Assembly (NCBI RefSeq): GCF_013376105.1 | Contig: NZ_JAAMFM010000011.1 | Span: forward strand, 1 to 64,000 | Length of the DNA stretch: 64,000 bases | Direction: 5' to 3' | Source of the DNA: Arthrobacter wenxiniae | GTDB lineage: Bacteria > Actinomycetota > Actinomycetes > Actinomycetales > Micrococcaceae | Shown here: piece after piece, positions 52,183 to 61,314 of the stretch | How the letters are laid out: each line of letters starts with the position of its first letter | Position numbering within the stretch: the stretch's first letter is position 1 | Program-made: the position numbers and the translations under genes | The notes under the pieces: model-generated | What the model was told of the DNA's origin: nothing | Databases searched by the model: none | The model's input: the letters and a program-made list of their open reading frames with translations, nothing else

Positions 52183-54324
52183 CTAGGCGGTGTGGAAGCG
52201 CCTGCCGTTAACACGCTCCGAGGCCCCGACCCTGTCCAGGTACGGGGTGATGCCGCCCAGGTGCATGGGCCAGCCGGCACCGAGGATCATGCACAGGTCG
52301 ATGTCCTCGGGCCCGGCCACCACGCCCTCGGCCAGCATGAGGCCGACCTCCTCCGCGAGCGCGTCCTGCGTCTTTGCCAGCAGCTCTTCCCCGGTGGACG
52401 GAGTGGTGCCGAAGGAAAGCAGCGCCAGGGTGTCGGCCGGGATGTGCCGTGAGCCGTCCTCCGCCTTTTCCCACAGGCCTTTTTTGCCGGCGTCGATGAG
52501 CGCCTGCAGGTTGGCCGAGACGGCGATCCGGTCGCCGAACGCGGCGTGCATCGACTCCGTGACGTGCTGGGCCACCGGCAGTCCCACCATGGCGAGCAGC
52601 GTGAACGGGGTCATGGGCAGGCCCAGGGGGCGCAGCGCGTTGTCGGCCGTGTGGGCGTCCGTGCCTTCGTCGAATGCCCTGAAGACCTCGCCCATGAGCC
52701 GCAGCAGCACCCGGTTGACCACAAACGCGGGGGCGTCCTTGACCAGCACGGCAGTCTTGCGCAGCGCCCTGGCGGTGGCGAAGGCCGTGGCGAGTACGGC
52801 GTCGCCGGTCTTTGGCGCGCGCACAATCTCCAGCAGCGGCATGAGTGCCACGGGGTTGAAGAAGTGGAAGCCCACCAGCCGTTCCGGGTGCTCGAGGCCT
52901 TCCGCCATGGCCGTCACGGACAGCGAGGAGGTGTTCGTGGCGAGGATGCACTCGGGGGAGACGACGGCCTCGACCTCGGCGAAGACCTGCTTTTTCACCT
53001 CGAGCTCTTCAAACACGGCCTCGATCACGAAGTCGGCGTCGGCGAAGGCGTCCTTCGTGACGGAGCCGGTGACCAGGGACTTGGTGCGGTTGGCGGCGTC
53101 CGGGCTGATCCGGCCCTTGGCGAGCAGCTTGTCCACCTCCCCGTGCACGTAGCCCACGCCCTTGTCCACGCGGGCCGCGTCGATGTCCGTCAGGACCACG
53201 GGCACCTTGAGCTGGCGGGCAAAAAGCAGTGCGAACTGGCCGGCCATGAGTCCGGCTCCCACCACGCCCACCTTCGTGACCGGGCGCGCCAGCGTGGCGT
53301 CCGGGGCGCCGGCGGGGCGCTTGCCGCGCTTTTGCACCAGGTCCAGGAACGCGTAGACGGTGTCCCGGAACTGCGGCGTCATCATCAGCTCCGCGAGGGC
53401 GTCCTCCTCCGCCTCGAAGGATTCGGCCTTGCTGAAGTTCCTGCCCTTCTCCAGCAGGTCGATCACCTTGGCGGGGGCCGGGGCGGCGTTGGAGGTCTTG
53501 GCCTCCACGAACGCCTTGGCATGGTCGACTGCGGCATCCCACGCCGCGCTGTTCTCCCCGCTGAGCGGTTCGTCGACAGCGTTGGGCCGGCTGACGCTTT
53601 CGGCGCCGGCCAGCACGCGGGCCGCCCAGTTCAGGGACTGCTCCACGAAGTCGGCCGGTTCAAAGAGTGCATCCGCCATGCCGAGCTTGAATGCTTCCGG
53701 GCCGCTGAGGGTGCGGTTGTTGGACAGTGCGTTTTCCAGCATGACCTTCACGGCGTTGGCGGGTCCGATCAGGCGCGGGAGCAGGTACACGCCGCCCCAG
53801 CCGGGCACCAGGCCCAGGAACGCCTCCGGGAGGGCCAGGGCACCGGCGCCGGTGGACACCGTGCGGTAGTTCGCGTTCAGGGCGATCTCCAGCCCGCCGC
53901 CGAGGGCCATGCCGTTGATGAAGACAAAGCTCGGCACGCCAAGGTCGTTGAGGGTCGAGTAGACGTCGTGGCCCAGCCGTGCCATCGCGCGCCCGGCTTC
54001 CTTGTCCTTCAGCTCCTTGACGGCCGAAAGGTCGGCACCGGCGGCCAGGAAGAACGGCTTGCCGGTCACCCCGACGCCGGCGATCTCACCCCGGGCGGCC
54101 CTTTCCCGCTGGGCCTGAAGTACCGTGCCCAGTTCGACGAGCGTGTTGGGGCCAAGCGTGCTGGGGCGCCTGTGGTCCAGGCCGTTGTCGAGGGTGATGA
54201 GGGCAAAGGTGCCGGCGCCGGGGGCTCCGTCCACGCCGGGCAGTGCGATGTCCTGCACATGGGAATGCGTCACCACCTCGTCGGGGAACAGGTCGGTGAG
54301 CTGCTGAAAGTCCCGGGCGCTCAT
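52183..54324 (-). CDS. fadB: Trifunctional-type enoyl-CoA hydratase / 3-hydroxyacyl-CoA dehydrogenase
   Basis: This 713-residue beta-oxidation enzyme joins an N-terminal crotonase domain (GKPFFLAAGADLSAV and NGMALGGGLEIAL for the oxyanion hole) to an NAD-dependent 3-hydroxyacyl-CoA dehydrogenase. The latter has the nucleotide loop VGVVGAGLMAGQFALLFA, the catalytic-site stretch VGFHFFNPVALMPLLEI and the C-terminal dimer domain. It hydrates enoyl-CoA and oxidises the alcohol. ATG 54324 overlaps the thiolase stop codon by 4 bases and follows GAAGGGAG; the frame to 54429 is not supported. It forms a two-gene operon with the thiolase upstream. Confidence 0.95.
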   Translation of the reverse strand: MSARDFQQLTDLFPDEVVTHSHVQDIALPGVDGAPGAGTFALITLDNGLDHRRPSTLGPNTLVELGTVLQAQRERAARGEIAGVGVTGKPFFLAAGADLSAVKELKDKEAGRAMARLGHDVYSTLNDLGVPSFVFINGMALGGGLEIALNANYRTVSTGAGALALPEAFLGLVPGWGGVYLLPRLIGPANAVKVMLENALSNNRTLSGPEAFKLGMADALFEPADFVEQSLNWAARVLAGAESVSRPNAVDEPLSGENSAAWDAAVDHAKAFVEAKTSNAAPAPAKVIDLLEKGRNFSKAESFEAEEDALAELMMTPQFRDTVYAFLDLVQKRGKRPAGAPDATLARPVTKVGVVGAGLMAGQFALLFARQLKVPVVLTDIDAARVDKGVGYVHGEVDKLLAKGRISPDAANRTKSLVTGSVTKDAFADADFVIEAVFEELEVKKQVFAEVEAVVSPECILATNTSSLSVTAMAEGLEHPERLVGFHFFNPVALMPLLEIVRAPKTGDAVLATAFATARALRKTAVLVKDAPAFVVNRVLLRLMGEVFRAFDEGTDAHTADNALRPLGLPMTPFTLLAMVGLPVAQHVTESMHAAFGDRIAVSANLQALIDAGKKGLWEKAEDGSRHIPADTLALLSFGTTPSTGEELLAKTQDALAEEVGLMLAEGVVAGPEDIDLCMILGAGWPMHLGGITPYLDRVGASERVNGRRFHTA

Positions 54325-55571
54325 GCGGCGCTCCCTTCGTCTTCGGTGGGTGAGCCTGGGGGCGAAACCGTTGGGGTCCAGTGCGGGTTTTCCCAGATGA
54401 CGGTGGCGCCCATGCCCAGGCCGATGCACATGGTGGTCAGCCCAAAGCGCACGGAGGGGTCTTCCTCGAACTGACGCGCCAGCTGGGTCATGAGCCGCAC
54501 GCCCGAGGAGGCCAGGGGATGGCCCACGGCGATGGCGCCGCCGTAGCGGTTGACGCGGGCGTCGTCGTCGGCAATTCCGAAGTGGTCCAGGAAGGAGAGG
54601 ACCTGGACGGCGAACGCCTCGTTGATTTCAATCAGGCCGATGTCCTCGATGCCGAGACCGGCCAGCTTCAGCGCCTTTTCGGTGGCGGGGACCGGGCCGA
54701 TCCCCATAACCTCAGGATCGACGCCGGCGTATGCGAACTGCACCAGGCGCATCTTGACCGGCAGGCCGAGTTCCGCGGCGGCGTCGGAGGAGGCAAGGAG
54801 GGCCACCGTGGCGCCGTCGTTGAGGCCTGCGGCGTTGCCGGCCGTGACCCGGCCGTGGGCGCGGAACGGGGTGCTCAGCCCTGCGAGGTCCTTCAGGGTG
54901 GTCCCGGGCCGCGGTGGTTCGTCCACGGTGTTGACGGTCCAGCCCTGGCCGGGCTTCATCGTGGCGACGGGCACCAGGTCCGGCTGGATCCGGCCGTTCG
55001 CGCTGGCTGCGGCGAACTTGGCCTGGCTGGCCACGGCGTACGCGTCCGTGCGGTCCTTGGTGATGGCGGGGAAGCGGTCATGCAGGTTCTCTGCCGTGTT
55101 GCCCATGTTCAGGGCGGCGGGGTCCACGATCCGCTCGCTCATGAAGCGCGGGTTGGGATCGGCCCCGGCCCCCATGGGGTGGTGTCCCATGTGCTCCACG
55201 CCGCCGGCCAGGACCACGTCGTATGAGCCGAAGCCGATGCCGGAGGCCGTGGTGGTCACGGCGGTCATGGCGCCGGCGCACATGCGGTCAATGGCGAAGC
55301 CGGGGACCGACGCCGGCAGGCCGGCCAGCAGCGCGGCGGTGCGGCCGATGGTCAGGCCCTGATCGCCGGTCTGCGTCGTGGCGGCGATGGCCACCTCGTC
55401 GATGCGTCCGGCGGGGAGCCGCGGGTTGAGGCGCATGAGTTCGCGGATGCACTTGACCACCAGGTCGTCGGCGCGCGTGGAGGCGTAGATGCCCTTGTCC
55501 CCTGCCCGTCCAAAAGGGGTGCGGACGCCGTCGACGAAGACAACGTCCCTGATCTGCCGATTTTGGCTCAC
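54321..55571 (-). CDS. fadA: Acetyl-CoA C-acyltransferase (thiolase)
   Basis: The 416-residue thiolase has all active-site elements: the acyl-accepting Cys in DRMCAGAMT, the NEAF loop in LIEINEAFAV, the His in AVGHPLASSG and the second Cys in TTMCIGLG. It cleaves 3-ketoacyl-CoA to acetyl-CoA and a shortened acyl-CoA, completing beta-oxidation with FadB. GAGGAGC lies upstream of the ATG. A perfect dyad GTTACT-N4-AGTAAC about 80 bases upstream is a likely operator for a fatty-acid-responsive repressor. Confidence 0.95.
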   Translation of the reverse strand: MSQNRQIRDVVFVDGVRTPFGRAGDKGIYASTRADDLVVKCIRELMRLNPRLPAGRIDEVAIAATTQTGDQGLTIGRTAALLAGLPASVPGFAIDRMCAGAMTAVTTTASGIGFGSYDVVLAGGVEHMGHHPMGAGADPNPRFMSERIVDPAALNMGNTAENLHDRFPAITKDRTDAYAVASQAKFAAASANGRIQPDLVPVATMKPGQGWTVNTVDEPPRPGTTLKDLAGLSTPFRAHGRVTAGNAAGLNDGATVALLASSDAAAELGLPVKMRLVQFAYAGVDPEVMGIGPVPATEKALKLAGLGIEDIGLIEINEAFAVQVLSFLDHFGIADDDARVNRYGGAIAVGHPLASSGVRLMTQLARQFEEDPSVRFGLTTMCIGLGMGATVIWENPHWTPTVSPPGSPTEDEGSAA

Positions 55572-55648
55572 CTGTAGCTCCTCAGTGCGAAAGACATGAA
55601 TGTGACGCGCGCCACGCCAAGGAAGCGGGCGGCTGTGTCACACCTCAT

Positions 55649-55664
55649 GTTACTTGCCAGTAAC
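55649..55664. promoter_or_regulatory. Candidate operator of the fadA-fadB operon
   Basis: The sequence is a perfect 6-4-6 inverted repeat, GTTACTTGCCAGTAAC, lying 78 bases upstream of the thiolase start. On the minus strand a possible TTGAGC / TAACAT promoter (18-base spacer) runs through it. TTAC-type dyads of this kind are typical of TetR-family regulators of fatty-acid degradation. No regulator gene is adjacent. Confidence 0.55.
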
Positions 55665-55761
55665 TAAAGAGCTCAACAAGTTGCAGTCACGACATCAGGG
55701 GAAACCGGAAACTGAGACGCAGTTGTTGTTGAAAAGGGGGCCGGAATCAGCAACAAGTGCG

Positions 55762-57255
55762 TCACAGTTGGACAGCAGCGGGTTTGCTGTCGCCGTTACC
55801 GATGTTCTTGTGTTGCCCGGGCGCCAGGGACTCGGGGTGGGCCAGGGCCTCGGCCAACAGCGGCGCGGTCTTCTCCACCTGCCAGGGGCGGGCACCCAGT
55901 CCGGCCAGGGCTGCTCCGACTGAGGCTTCCGTGGCGGGCGACGGCGGCCGCCAGCAAATGCGGCGCAGGTGGTCCGGGGTGAGCAGGTTTTCGGCGGGAA
56001 TGTTCAGCTGCTCCGCGAGGCTGTTCAGTCGGGGCCGGGCAGTGGCCAAGCGCTCAGCCGCGGCGGCGTCGCGTTCGGCCCACACGCGCGGGGGCGGCGG
56101 CGCATTGGTGGGGACCTGCAGCGGCGGCAGGTCCGTGCTGGCCTTGGCTGCGTGCAGGGCATGCAGCCACTTCGGCGCGTCGCGCTTGGCGGCGCGGCCG
56201 TGGAAGCCGGCAAGCTCCAGCAGCGCCGGGACGGTGGTGGGCATCGCCTTGGCGGCGGCAATGATTGCGGAGTCGGGGATCAGCCTGCTCGGGGCGATGT
56301 CGCGGTGCTCGGCCAGCCGGTCCCGGGTGTTCCACAGTTCCCGGACGGCCGCGAGCTGGACCCGGTTGCGGATGGCGTGGGAGCCCGAGGTGCGCCGCCA
56401 CGGGTCCACGCGCGGGGCCGGCACGCCGGCGTCGATGAGGTGCTGGAATTCCTGGGCCGCGTAGTCGAGCTTGCCGTCGGCCTCCAGCCTGGCCACCAGC
56501 TCTTCCTCCAGCTCGGCCAGCACCTCCACATCGAGGGCGGCGTAGCGCAGCCAGGGCTCGGGGAGGGGGCGGCGCGACCAGTCCGCGGCGGAGTGCTCCT
56601 TGGCCAGGTGGTAGCCCAGCAGGGATTCGACGACGGCGCCGAGCCCCACGCGCGGCAGGCCGGCGATGCGGGCGGCGAGCTCCGTGTCGAAGAGCTTGTC
56701 CGGCCACATGCCGGCGTCCGCCAGGCAGGGCAGGTCCTGGCTGGCCGCGTGCAGGATCCATTCCACGCCGCGCAGGGCCTCGTCGATGATCTTCAGGTCG
56801 TCGAAGGCCTCGGGGTCGATCAGCCAGGTGCCTGCGCCGTCGCGGCGGATCTGGACCAGGAAGGCACGCTGGCCATAGCGGAAGCCGGAGGCCCGCTCGG
56901 TGTCCACCGCGGCCGGGCCCTGGCCCGCGGCAAGGGCGGCGGCGCAGCGCTTGAGCGCGGGCAGGGTGGAAATGACTTCGGGGACGCCTTCGCGCGGCAT
57001 GTCCAGCTCCACCAGGTCCGGCAGGTCCCCAAGCTCCACCCGCACGCCGTCGATGACCACGGAGGTCAGCGGCGCCTCGGCCACGTCGGTGGACTGCTGC
57101 TGGGCAGCGGCGGGCGGCCCGCCCGTGGAGGAGGTGCCGGCGGCAGAGGACCGTGCGCTGGAGGCGGCGGCCGGTTGGGCGTGTCCGGGATTGTTCAACT
57201 CGGTGGACTTTTTGATCCGGACGCGGCTGTGTGCTGAGGTGGCAGGTTCACTCAT
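55762..57255 (-). CDS. rnd: Ribonuclease D-like 3'-5' exoribonuclease with HRDC domain
   Basis: The 497-residue protein has a DEDD exonuclease domain at about 75-290. The catalytic acids are seen in AVDTERASGFRY (Asp and Glu), ILHAASQDLPCL and RYAALDVEVLAELE. An HRDC helical domain follows at about 310-385. RNase D trims tRNA and other structured RNA 3' ends. An N-terminal Ala/Ser-rich leader of about 60 residues is likely disordered. GGAG lies 5 bases upstream of the ATG. From memory it is Rv2681-like, and like that gene it neighbours a DUF3000 gene. Confidence 0.92.
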   Translation of the reverse strand: MSEPATSAHSRVRIKKSTELNNPGHAQPAAASSARSSAAGTSSTGGPPAAAQQQSTDVAEAPLTSVVIDGVRVELGDLPDLVELDMPREGVPEVISTLPALKRCAAALAAGQGPAAVDTERASGFRYGQRAFLVQIRRDGAGTWLIDPEAFDDLKIIDEALRGVEWILHAASQDLPCLADAGMWPDKLFDTELAARIAGLPRVGLGAVVESLLGYHLAKEHSAADWSRRPLPEPWLRYAALDVEVLAELEEELVARLEADGKLDYAAQEFQHLIDAGVPAPRVDPWRRTSGSHAIRNRVQLAAVRELWNTRDRLAEHRDIAPSRLIPDSAIIAAAKAMPTTVPALLELAGFHGRAAKRDAPKWLHALHAAKASTDLPPLQVPTNAPPPPRVWAERDAAAAERLATARPRLNSLAEQLNIPAENLLTPDHLRRICWRPPSPATEASVGAALAGLGARPWQVEKTAPLLAEALAHPESLAPGQHKNIGNGDSKPAAVQL

Positions 57256-57315
57256 GATGACTCCAGTCTAGCGAACGGCTCCGGCACTGGCGGGCCGGCG
57301 GGCGGCTGCCGGCCG

Positions 57316-57885
57316 TCAGCGCCGGCGCCGCTGGCGCAGCAGGGTCACGCCGTCGGGCACGGGAGGCAGGCCGGCAAACGTGCACACCATGGTGGACCAG
57401 GCTTCCAGGTGGGCCCGGACGGCGGGGCCGCAGGGCGTCCAGGACGCCCGCAGTTCAATGTCGATGGCGTCCGGGCGTGCGGCCAGGGTGCCGTAGCTTT
57501 CGGACAGGATCCGGGTGGCCGTGCCGCCGGCGGCACGGTATGCGGCCCCGTGGTCGTCCAGGGCCTCAACCAGCCAGGCCCAGGCGACATTCCCCAGCAG
57601 GGCATCGTTGCCGATGTCCGGTTCCAGCTCGGCCCGGATGTAGGTGACGATCCGGAAGGTGCCCTCCCACAGCGAGGAACCGTTGGGGTCGTGCAGCAGG
57701 ATGAACCGTCCGGTGGCGGCTTCCTCGCCGTCGGCCATGACTTCGGCCCCGAGGGCCACACCGTAGGGTGCAAGCCGGGACGGTGCGGGGATTTCCGCGA
57801 GCTTGAGCTCGGGGCGGTTGCGGGCGGCACGCAGCGAGGCCAGGGCTGCCTGGAATTCGGCCGGAAGCTGCGGTTGTGCGCTCAC
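57316..57885 (-). CDS. DUF3000 family protein
   Basis: The 189-residue soluble protein matches DUF3000, constantly found next to rnd (Rv2680 by position). It has an alpha/beta pattern with GRFILLHDPNGSSLWEGTFRIVTYIRAELEPDIG as the best-conserved stretch and an arginine-rich C-terminus. No catalytic residues can be assigned. The GTG start (57885) lies 6 bases after TAGCCT on the minus strand, so the transcript is probably leaderless and separate from its upstream neighbour. Confidence 0.87.
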   Translation of the reverse strand: MSAQPQLPAEFQAALASLRAARNRPELKLAEIPAPSRLAPYGVALGAEVMADGEEAATGRFILLHDPNGSSLWEGTFRIVTYIRAELEPDIGNDALLGNVAWAWLVEALDDHGAAYRAAGGTATRILSESYGTLAARPDAIDIELRASWTPCGPAVRAHLEAWSTMVCTFAGLPPVPDGVTLLRQRRRR

Positions 57886-57947
57886 CTTGGCAGGCTATGG
57901 CGTTCCCGCCCCCAATCGGTGAAGGCGCGCCGCCGGGGCGCCTGCGC

Positions 57948-59021
57948 CTAGGCGCCAACCTCTTCGCGGATGGCGGCCACAAAGCTGTCAATGTCTTCCT
58001 CGGTCGTGTCGAAGGAGCACATCCAGCGCACCTCGCGGGCGGCCTCATTCCAGTCATAGAAGCGGAACCTTCTGCGCAGGCGGTCCGCCACGCCGGGCGG
58101 CAGCACGGCGAAGATGCCGTTGGACTCGGTGGCCTGGGTGGGCTGCACGCCGGGGATCGCGTCGACGGCGGCACGCAGCCTCGCTGCCATGGCGTTGGCA
58201 TGCCCGGCGGACTTCAGCCACAGGCCGTCCTCCAGCAGGGCCAGCAGCTGCGCGGAAATGAAGCGCATCTTGGAGGCCAGCTGCATGTTCATCTTGCGCA
58301 GGTAGATCAGCCCGTCCGCGGCCTCCGGGTTCAGGGCCACCACGGCCTCGCCAAACATGATGCCGTTCTTCGTGCCGCCAAAGGAGAGGATGTCCACACC
58401 GGCGTCCGCGGTGAATTCGCGCACGGGCACGTCCAGGAAGGCCGCGGCATTGGCCAGCCGGGCGCCGTCCATGTGGACCTTCATGCCCAGCGAGTGGGCG
58501 TGGTCGCAGATGGCCTTGACCTCCGCCGGCGTGTAGCAGGTGCCCAGTTCGGTGGTCTGGGTGATGGAGACCGCCAGCGGCTGGGCGCGGTGTTCGTCGC
58601 CGAAGCCCCAGGCCTCCCTGTCGATCAGCTCCGGCGTCAGCTTGCCGTCCGGGGCGGGAACGGCCAGCAGCTTCATGCCGCCCACCCGCTCCGGCGCCCC
58701 GTTTTCGTCGCAGTTGATGTGGGCCGTCTGCGCACACACCACGGCCCCCCAACGCGGCAGCAGTGACTGGAGGGCGGTGACGTTCGCGCCCGTGCCGTTG
58801 AAGACGGGGAACACCTCCACCGGCCTGCCGAACAGCTCCACCAGCTTTTCCTGCAGCCGCGCGGTGTAGACGTCCTCGCCGTAGGACACCTGGTGGCCCT
58901 CGTTGGCGGCGGCCAGCGCGGCCAGCACTTCCGGGTGCACGCCCGAGTAGTTGTCGGAGGCAAAGCTGCGGACAGCCGGGTCGTGGAGCCGTGCGCGGGT
59001 GGAAACGGTGTCAGTGGTCAC
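57948..59021 (-). CDS. Low-specificity threonine aldolase-type PLP enzyme
   Basis: The 357-residue fold-type I PLP enzyme has SDNYSGVHPEVLAALAAANEGH at the start, as in threonine aldolases. It continues with HMDGARLANAAAF, which contains the cofactor-pyridine Asp, and the Schiff-base Lys in FGGTKNGIM. It should cleave threonine or related beta-hydroxy amino acids to glycine and an aldehyde. GTG 59021 follows AAGG and sits 10 bases after the SDR stop codon; the frame to 59114 is a shadow. It is the last gene of the DUF6421-SDR-aldolase operon. Confidence 0.9.
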   Translation of the reverse strand: MTTDTVSTRARLHDPAVRSFASDNYSGVHPEVLAALAAANEGHQVSYGEDVYTARLQEKLVELFGRPVEVFPVFNGTGANVTALQSLLPRWGAVVCAQTAHINCDENGAPERVGGMKLLAVPAPDGKLTPELIDREAWGFGDEHRAQPLAVSITQTTELGTCYTPAEVKAICDHAHSLGMKVHMDGARLANAAAFLDVPVREFTADAGVDILSFGGTKNGIMFGEAVVALNPEAADGLIYLRKMNMQLASKMRFISAQLLALLEDGLWLKSAGHANAMAARLRAAVDAIPGVQPTQATESNGIFAVLPPGVADRLRRRFRFYDWNEAAREVRWMCSFDTTEEDIDSFVAAIREEVGA

Positions 59022-59031
59022 TGCAAGCCTT

Positions 59032-59730
59032 CTAGTTGAGTTCGATGCGGTGGCCGTTGAGCTGCACCGCGGGAGTGGAAAAGAGCCCCACCACAGTCTG
59101 CCCCAGGACGGCAACGTCGGTGAAACCGGGAAATTTCCGTTCGGGGGAGGCGGCCCGCATGGCGTCGTCCACCAGGGCCTTCACCACCAGCACGACGGCG
59201 GCCGGCCCGGGACTGGCGTCCTGGGCGAACCCCGCGGCCAATGCCCGGACCCAGGTTTCCGCGGCCGCCTTGACGGCTGCGTAGTTGGCGTTGCCGGGGG
59301 TGGGTGCCGTGACGGAGGTGGAGGAGACGATCGCGATGCGGCCGGAGCCGGAGGCCGCAATCTCGTCGTAAAACGCGCGCGTGGTGTTGCGCAGGGTGGT
59401 GAGCACTGAGCGGTGCAGGAAGTCCCAGTCGGCGTCGCTTTGCGCGGCCAGGCCCTTGCCGCCGCGCCAGCCGCCCACCAGGTGGACCAGGCCTCCGACG
59501 GGGCCATGCTCGCGGTGGATACTGTCCCCCATGGCGGCGACGGCCTCCGGGTCCGCGAGGTCGCACACGAGGGGGACGGCGCCGCCGGTCAGGGCGGCCG
59601 CCGCCCCGATGCGTCCGGCGTCGGACCCCACCGTGAGGACACGGAAACCGGCGGACACCAGCGCGGAGGCAACCGCGATGCCGGCGGCGCTGCTGCCGCC
59701 GGCCACCAGCACAAGGGGAGATTCGCTCAT
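59032..59730 (-). CDS. SDR family oxidoreductase
   Basis: The 232-residue short-chain dehydrogenase has a slightly divergent nucleotide loop, GGSSAAGIAVA, then HLVGGWRG, Ser in VSSTSV and the catalytic YAAVK. Its C-terminus is short and includes a FPGFTDVAVLGQTVVGLF segment in place of the usual substrate helix. It lies between the DUF6421 and threonine aldolase genes with 18- and 10-base gaps. The ATG at 59730 lies 7 bases after TACTGT, so it may also have a leaderless promoter; the open frame begins six residues earlier at 59748. Confidence 0.85.
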   Translation of the reverse strand: MSESPLVLVAGGSSAAGIAVASALVSAGFRVLTVGSDAGRIGAAAALTGGAVPLVCDLADPEAVAAMGDSIHREHGPVGGLVHLVGGWRGGKGLAAQSDADWDFLHRSVLTTLRNTTRAFYDEIAASGSGRIAIVSSTSVTAPTPGNANYAAVKAAAETWVRALAAGFAQDASPGPAAVVLVVKALVDDAMRAASPERKFPGFTDVAVLGQTVVGLFSTPAVQLNGHRIELN

Positions 59731-59748
59731 GCCTACAACAGTACCCAC

Positions 59749-61134
59749 CTACGCTTCGCTGGCGCCGGTGATGCCGGAGGTCGATTCAATGACGCCGCGC
59801 ATTTTCTTGGCGAGGGCCTCGTAGAACATGGAAAGCGGGAATTCGTCATCCATGACCTGGTCGGTGACCTCGCGCAGCGGGGCCGTCAGCGGCAGCGCGT
59901 CGGGGCCCTTGGCCCAGATGGAGGCCGGGTTCGGGGTCAGCGTGCCGGAGACCAGCTCGTAGGCGGCCAACCAGTGGGCCAGCTTGGGCCGGTCGATCGA
60001 GCGCCAGTACAGCTCCTCGATCGCGTGGCCCAGGGCGATCACGACGTCGGGCACCTCGGCCCAGTCGATGGTGAGCTTGGTGTCCGTCCAGTGCAGCACG
60101 TGGTGCTGGTGGAGCCAGGCGAAGAGCAGCTGCCCGCCGAGCCCGTCGTAATTGCGGACCCGGCTGCCGGTGATGGCGAAGCGGAAGATCCTGTCAAAGA
60201 TCACGGCGTACTGGACCAGCTTCGCGTGCCGGCGGGCCTCGGGGGAGGCGTTCTCGTCGCCTTCCACGGCCACGGATTCGCGGTACGCGGTCAGGTCGCA
60301 TCTCAGTTCCTCGAGGGAGTAGAGGAAGTAGGGCATGCGCTGCTTGATCATGAACGGATCAAAGGGCAGGTCCCCGCGCATGTGCGTGCGGTCGTGGATC
60401 AGGTCCCACATGACGAACGTTTCCTGCGTGAGCGCCTGGCTGTCCAAAAGTTCGACGGCGTCCGCCGGCAAATCCAGCCGGGTCACGGAGGCGGCCTCCC
60501 GGACCACGCGGCGGAAGCGCGCGGCCTCGCGGTCCTGGAAGATGGCCCCCCAGGTGAAGGTGGGGGTTTCGCGGACGGCCACGCTTTCCGGGAACAGCAC
60601 GGCCGAGTTGCTGTCGTAGCCGGGGGTGAAGTCGATGAAGCGCAGCGGGACAAAGAGCTTGTTGGAGTAGCTGCCGGCTTCCAGTTCGCCGATGAACTCG
60701 GGCCAGATGACCTCCACCAGGACGGCCTCCACGAAGCGGGAGGTGGACCCGTTCTGGGTGTACATGGGGAATACCACCAGGTGGCCCAGGCCGTCCACCC
60801 GGTGCTCCTGCGGCTTGAACGCGAGCAGGGAGTCCAGGAAGTCGGGCACGCCCAGGCCTGCCGCCACCCACTTGTTGAAGTCCTCCACCGCAAGGCGCAG
60901 GTAGTCGGCGTCGTGGGGGAAATGCGGCGCCAGGGCCTGGATGGAGCCGGTGATGGTCTCGACAAGCTTCTGGGCGCGGGCACGGACGTCCGGGTCGGGA
61001 ACCGAGCCGTCCTTGGCCTGGAGTCCCTGCAGGCTCGTGGCGGCCTGCTTGAGGGCAAGCCACGAGGGGTCGGTGGCCAGACCCTGGTGGTTGGTTCCGG
61101 GGGCGGTGTCCCGTGCTTCCGCGGTGATGCTCAT
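59749..61134 (-). CDS. DUF6421 family protein
   Basis: This is a 461-residue soluble protein of a family I know only as DUF6421. Its striking feature is a set of histidines and acids that look metal-binding: MWDLIHDRTHMRGDLPFDPF and WLHQHHVLHW, plus a Glu pair in LGHAIEELYW. These fall in predicted helices of the second half, so a helical metalloenzyme (oxygenase-like or hydrolase-like) is possible but unproven. A ribosome site AGGAAAGGA precedes the ATG, and an AT-rich dyad lies farther upstream. It heads an operon with an SDR and a threonine aldolase. Confidence 0.82.
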   Translation of the reverse strand: MSITAEARDTAPGTNHQGLATDPSWLALKQAATSLQGLQAKDGSVPDPDVRARAQKLVETITGSIQALAPHFPHDADYLRLAVEDFNKWVAAGLGVPDFLDSLLAFKPQEHRVDGLGHLVVFPMYTQNGSTSRFVEAVLVEVIWPEFIGELEAGSYSNKLFVPLRFIDFTPGYDSNSAVLFPESVAVRETPTFTWGAIFQDREAARFRRVVREAASVTRLDLPADAVELLDSQALTQETFVMWDLIHDRTHMRGDLPFDPFMIKQRMPYFLYSLEELRCDLTAYRESVAVEGDENASPEARRHAKLVQYAVIFDRIFRFAITGSRVRNYDGLGGQLLFAWLHQHHVLHWTDTKLTIDWAEVPDVVIALGHAIEELYWRSIDRPKLAHWLAAYELVSGTLTPNPASIWAKGPDALPLTAPLREVTDQVMDDEFPLSMFYEALAKKMRGVIESTSGITGASEA

Positions 61135-61202
61135 GGTGAGTCATCCTTTCCTGAGGTGTGGTCTGCCGCCTGCGGCAATTTTCCGAGACTATCAATGGAA
61201 CA

Positions 61203-61225
61203 GGAAATCTTATGTTTGATATTCC
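61203..61225. promoter_or_regulatory. AT-rich dyad in the DUF6421 operon promoter region
   Basis: An imperfect inverted repeat, GGAAATC on the left and GATATTCC on the right, surrounds an AT-rich centre 70-90 bases upstream of the DUF6421 start. It is the most AT-rich spot in this part of the window. A promoter or operator for the operon is likely here, but no clear hexamer pair can be fixed. Confidence 0.4.
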
Positions 61226-61258
61226 TAAGCATTAGAAACAGTCATGCTCGAGGGCATG

Positions 61259-61303
61259 AAAAAGCGGCGCGGCCCAAGCGTTGCATATGCTCGTCCGCGC
61301 CGC
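61259..61303 (-). terminator. Rho-independent terminator of msrB
   Basis: On the minus strand a perfect 9-bp GC stem (61303-61295 with 61272-61264) and a 22-base loop are followed directly by TTTTT (61263-61259). It starts 12 bases past the msrB stop codon and separates msrB from the DUF6421 operon. Confidence 0.75.
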
Positions 61304-61314
61304 AGTGGCGCCTG

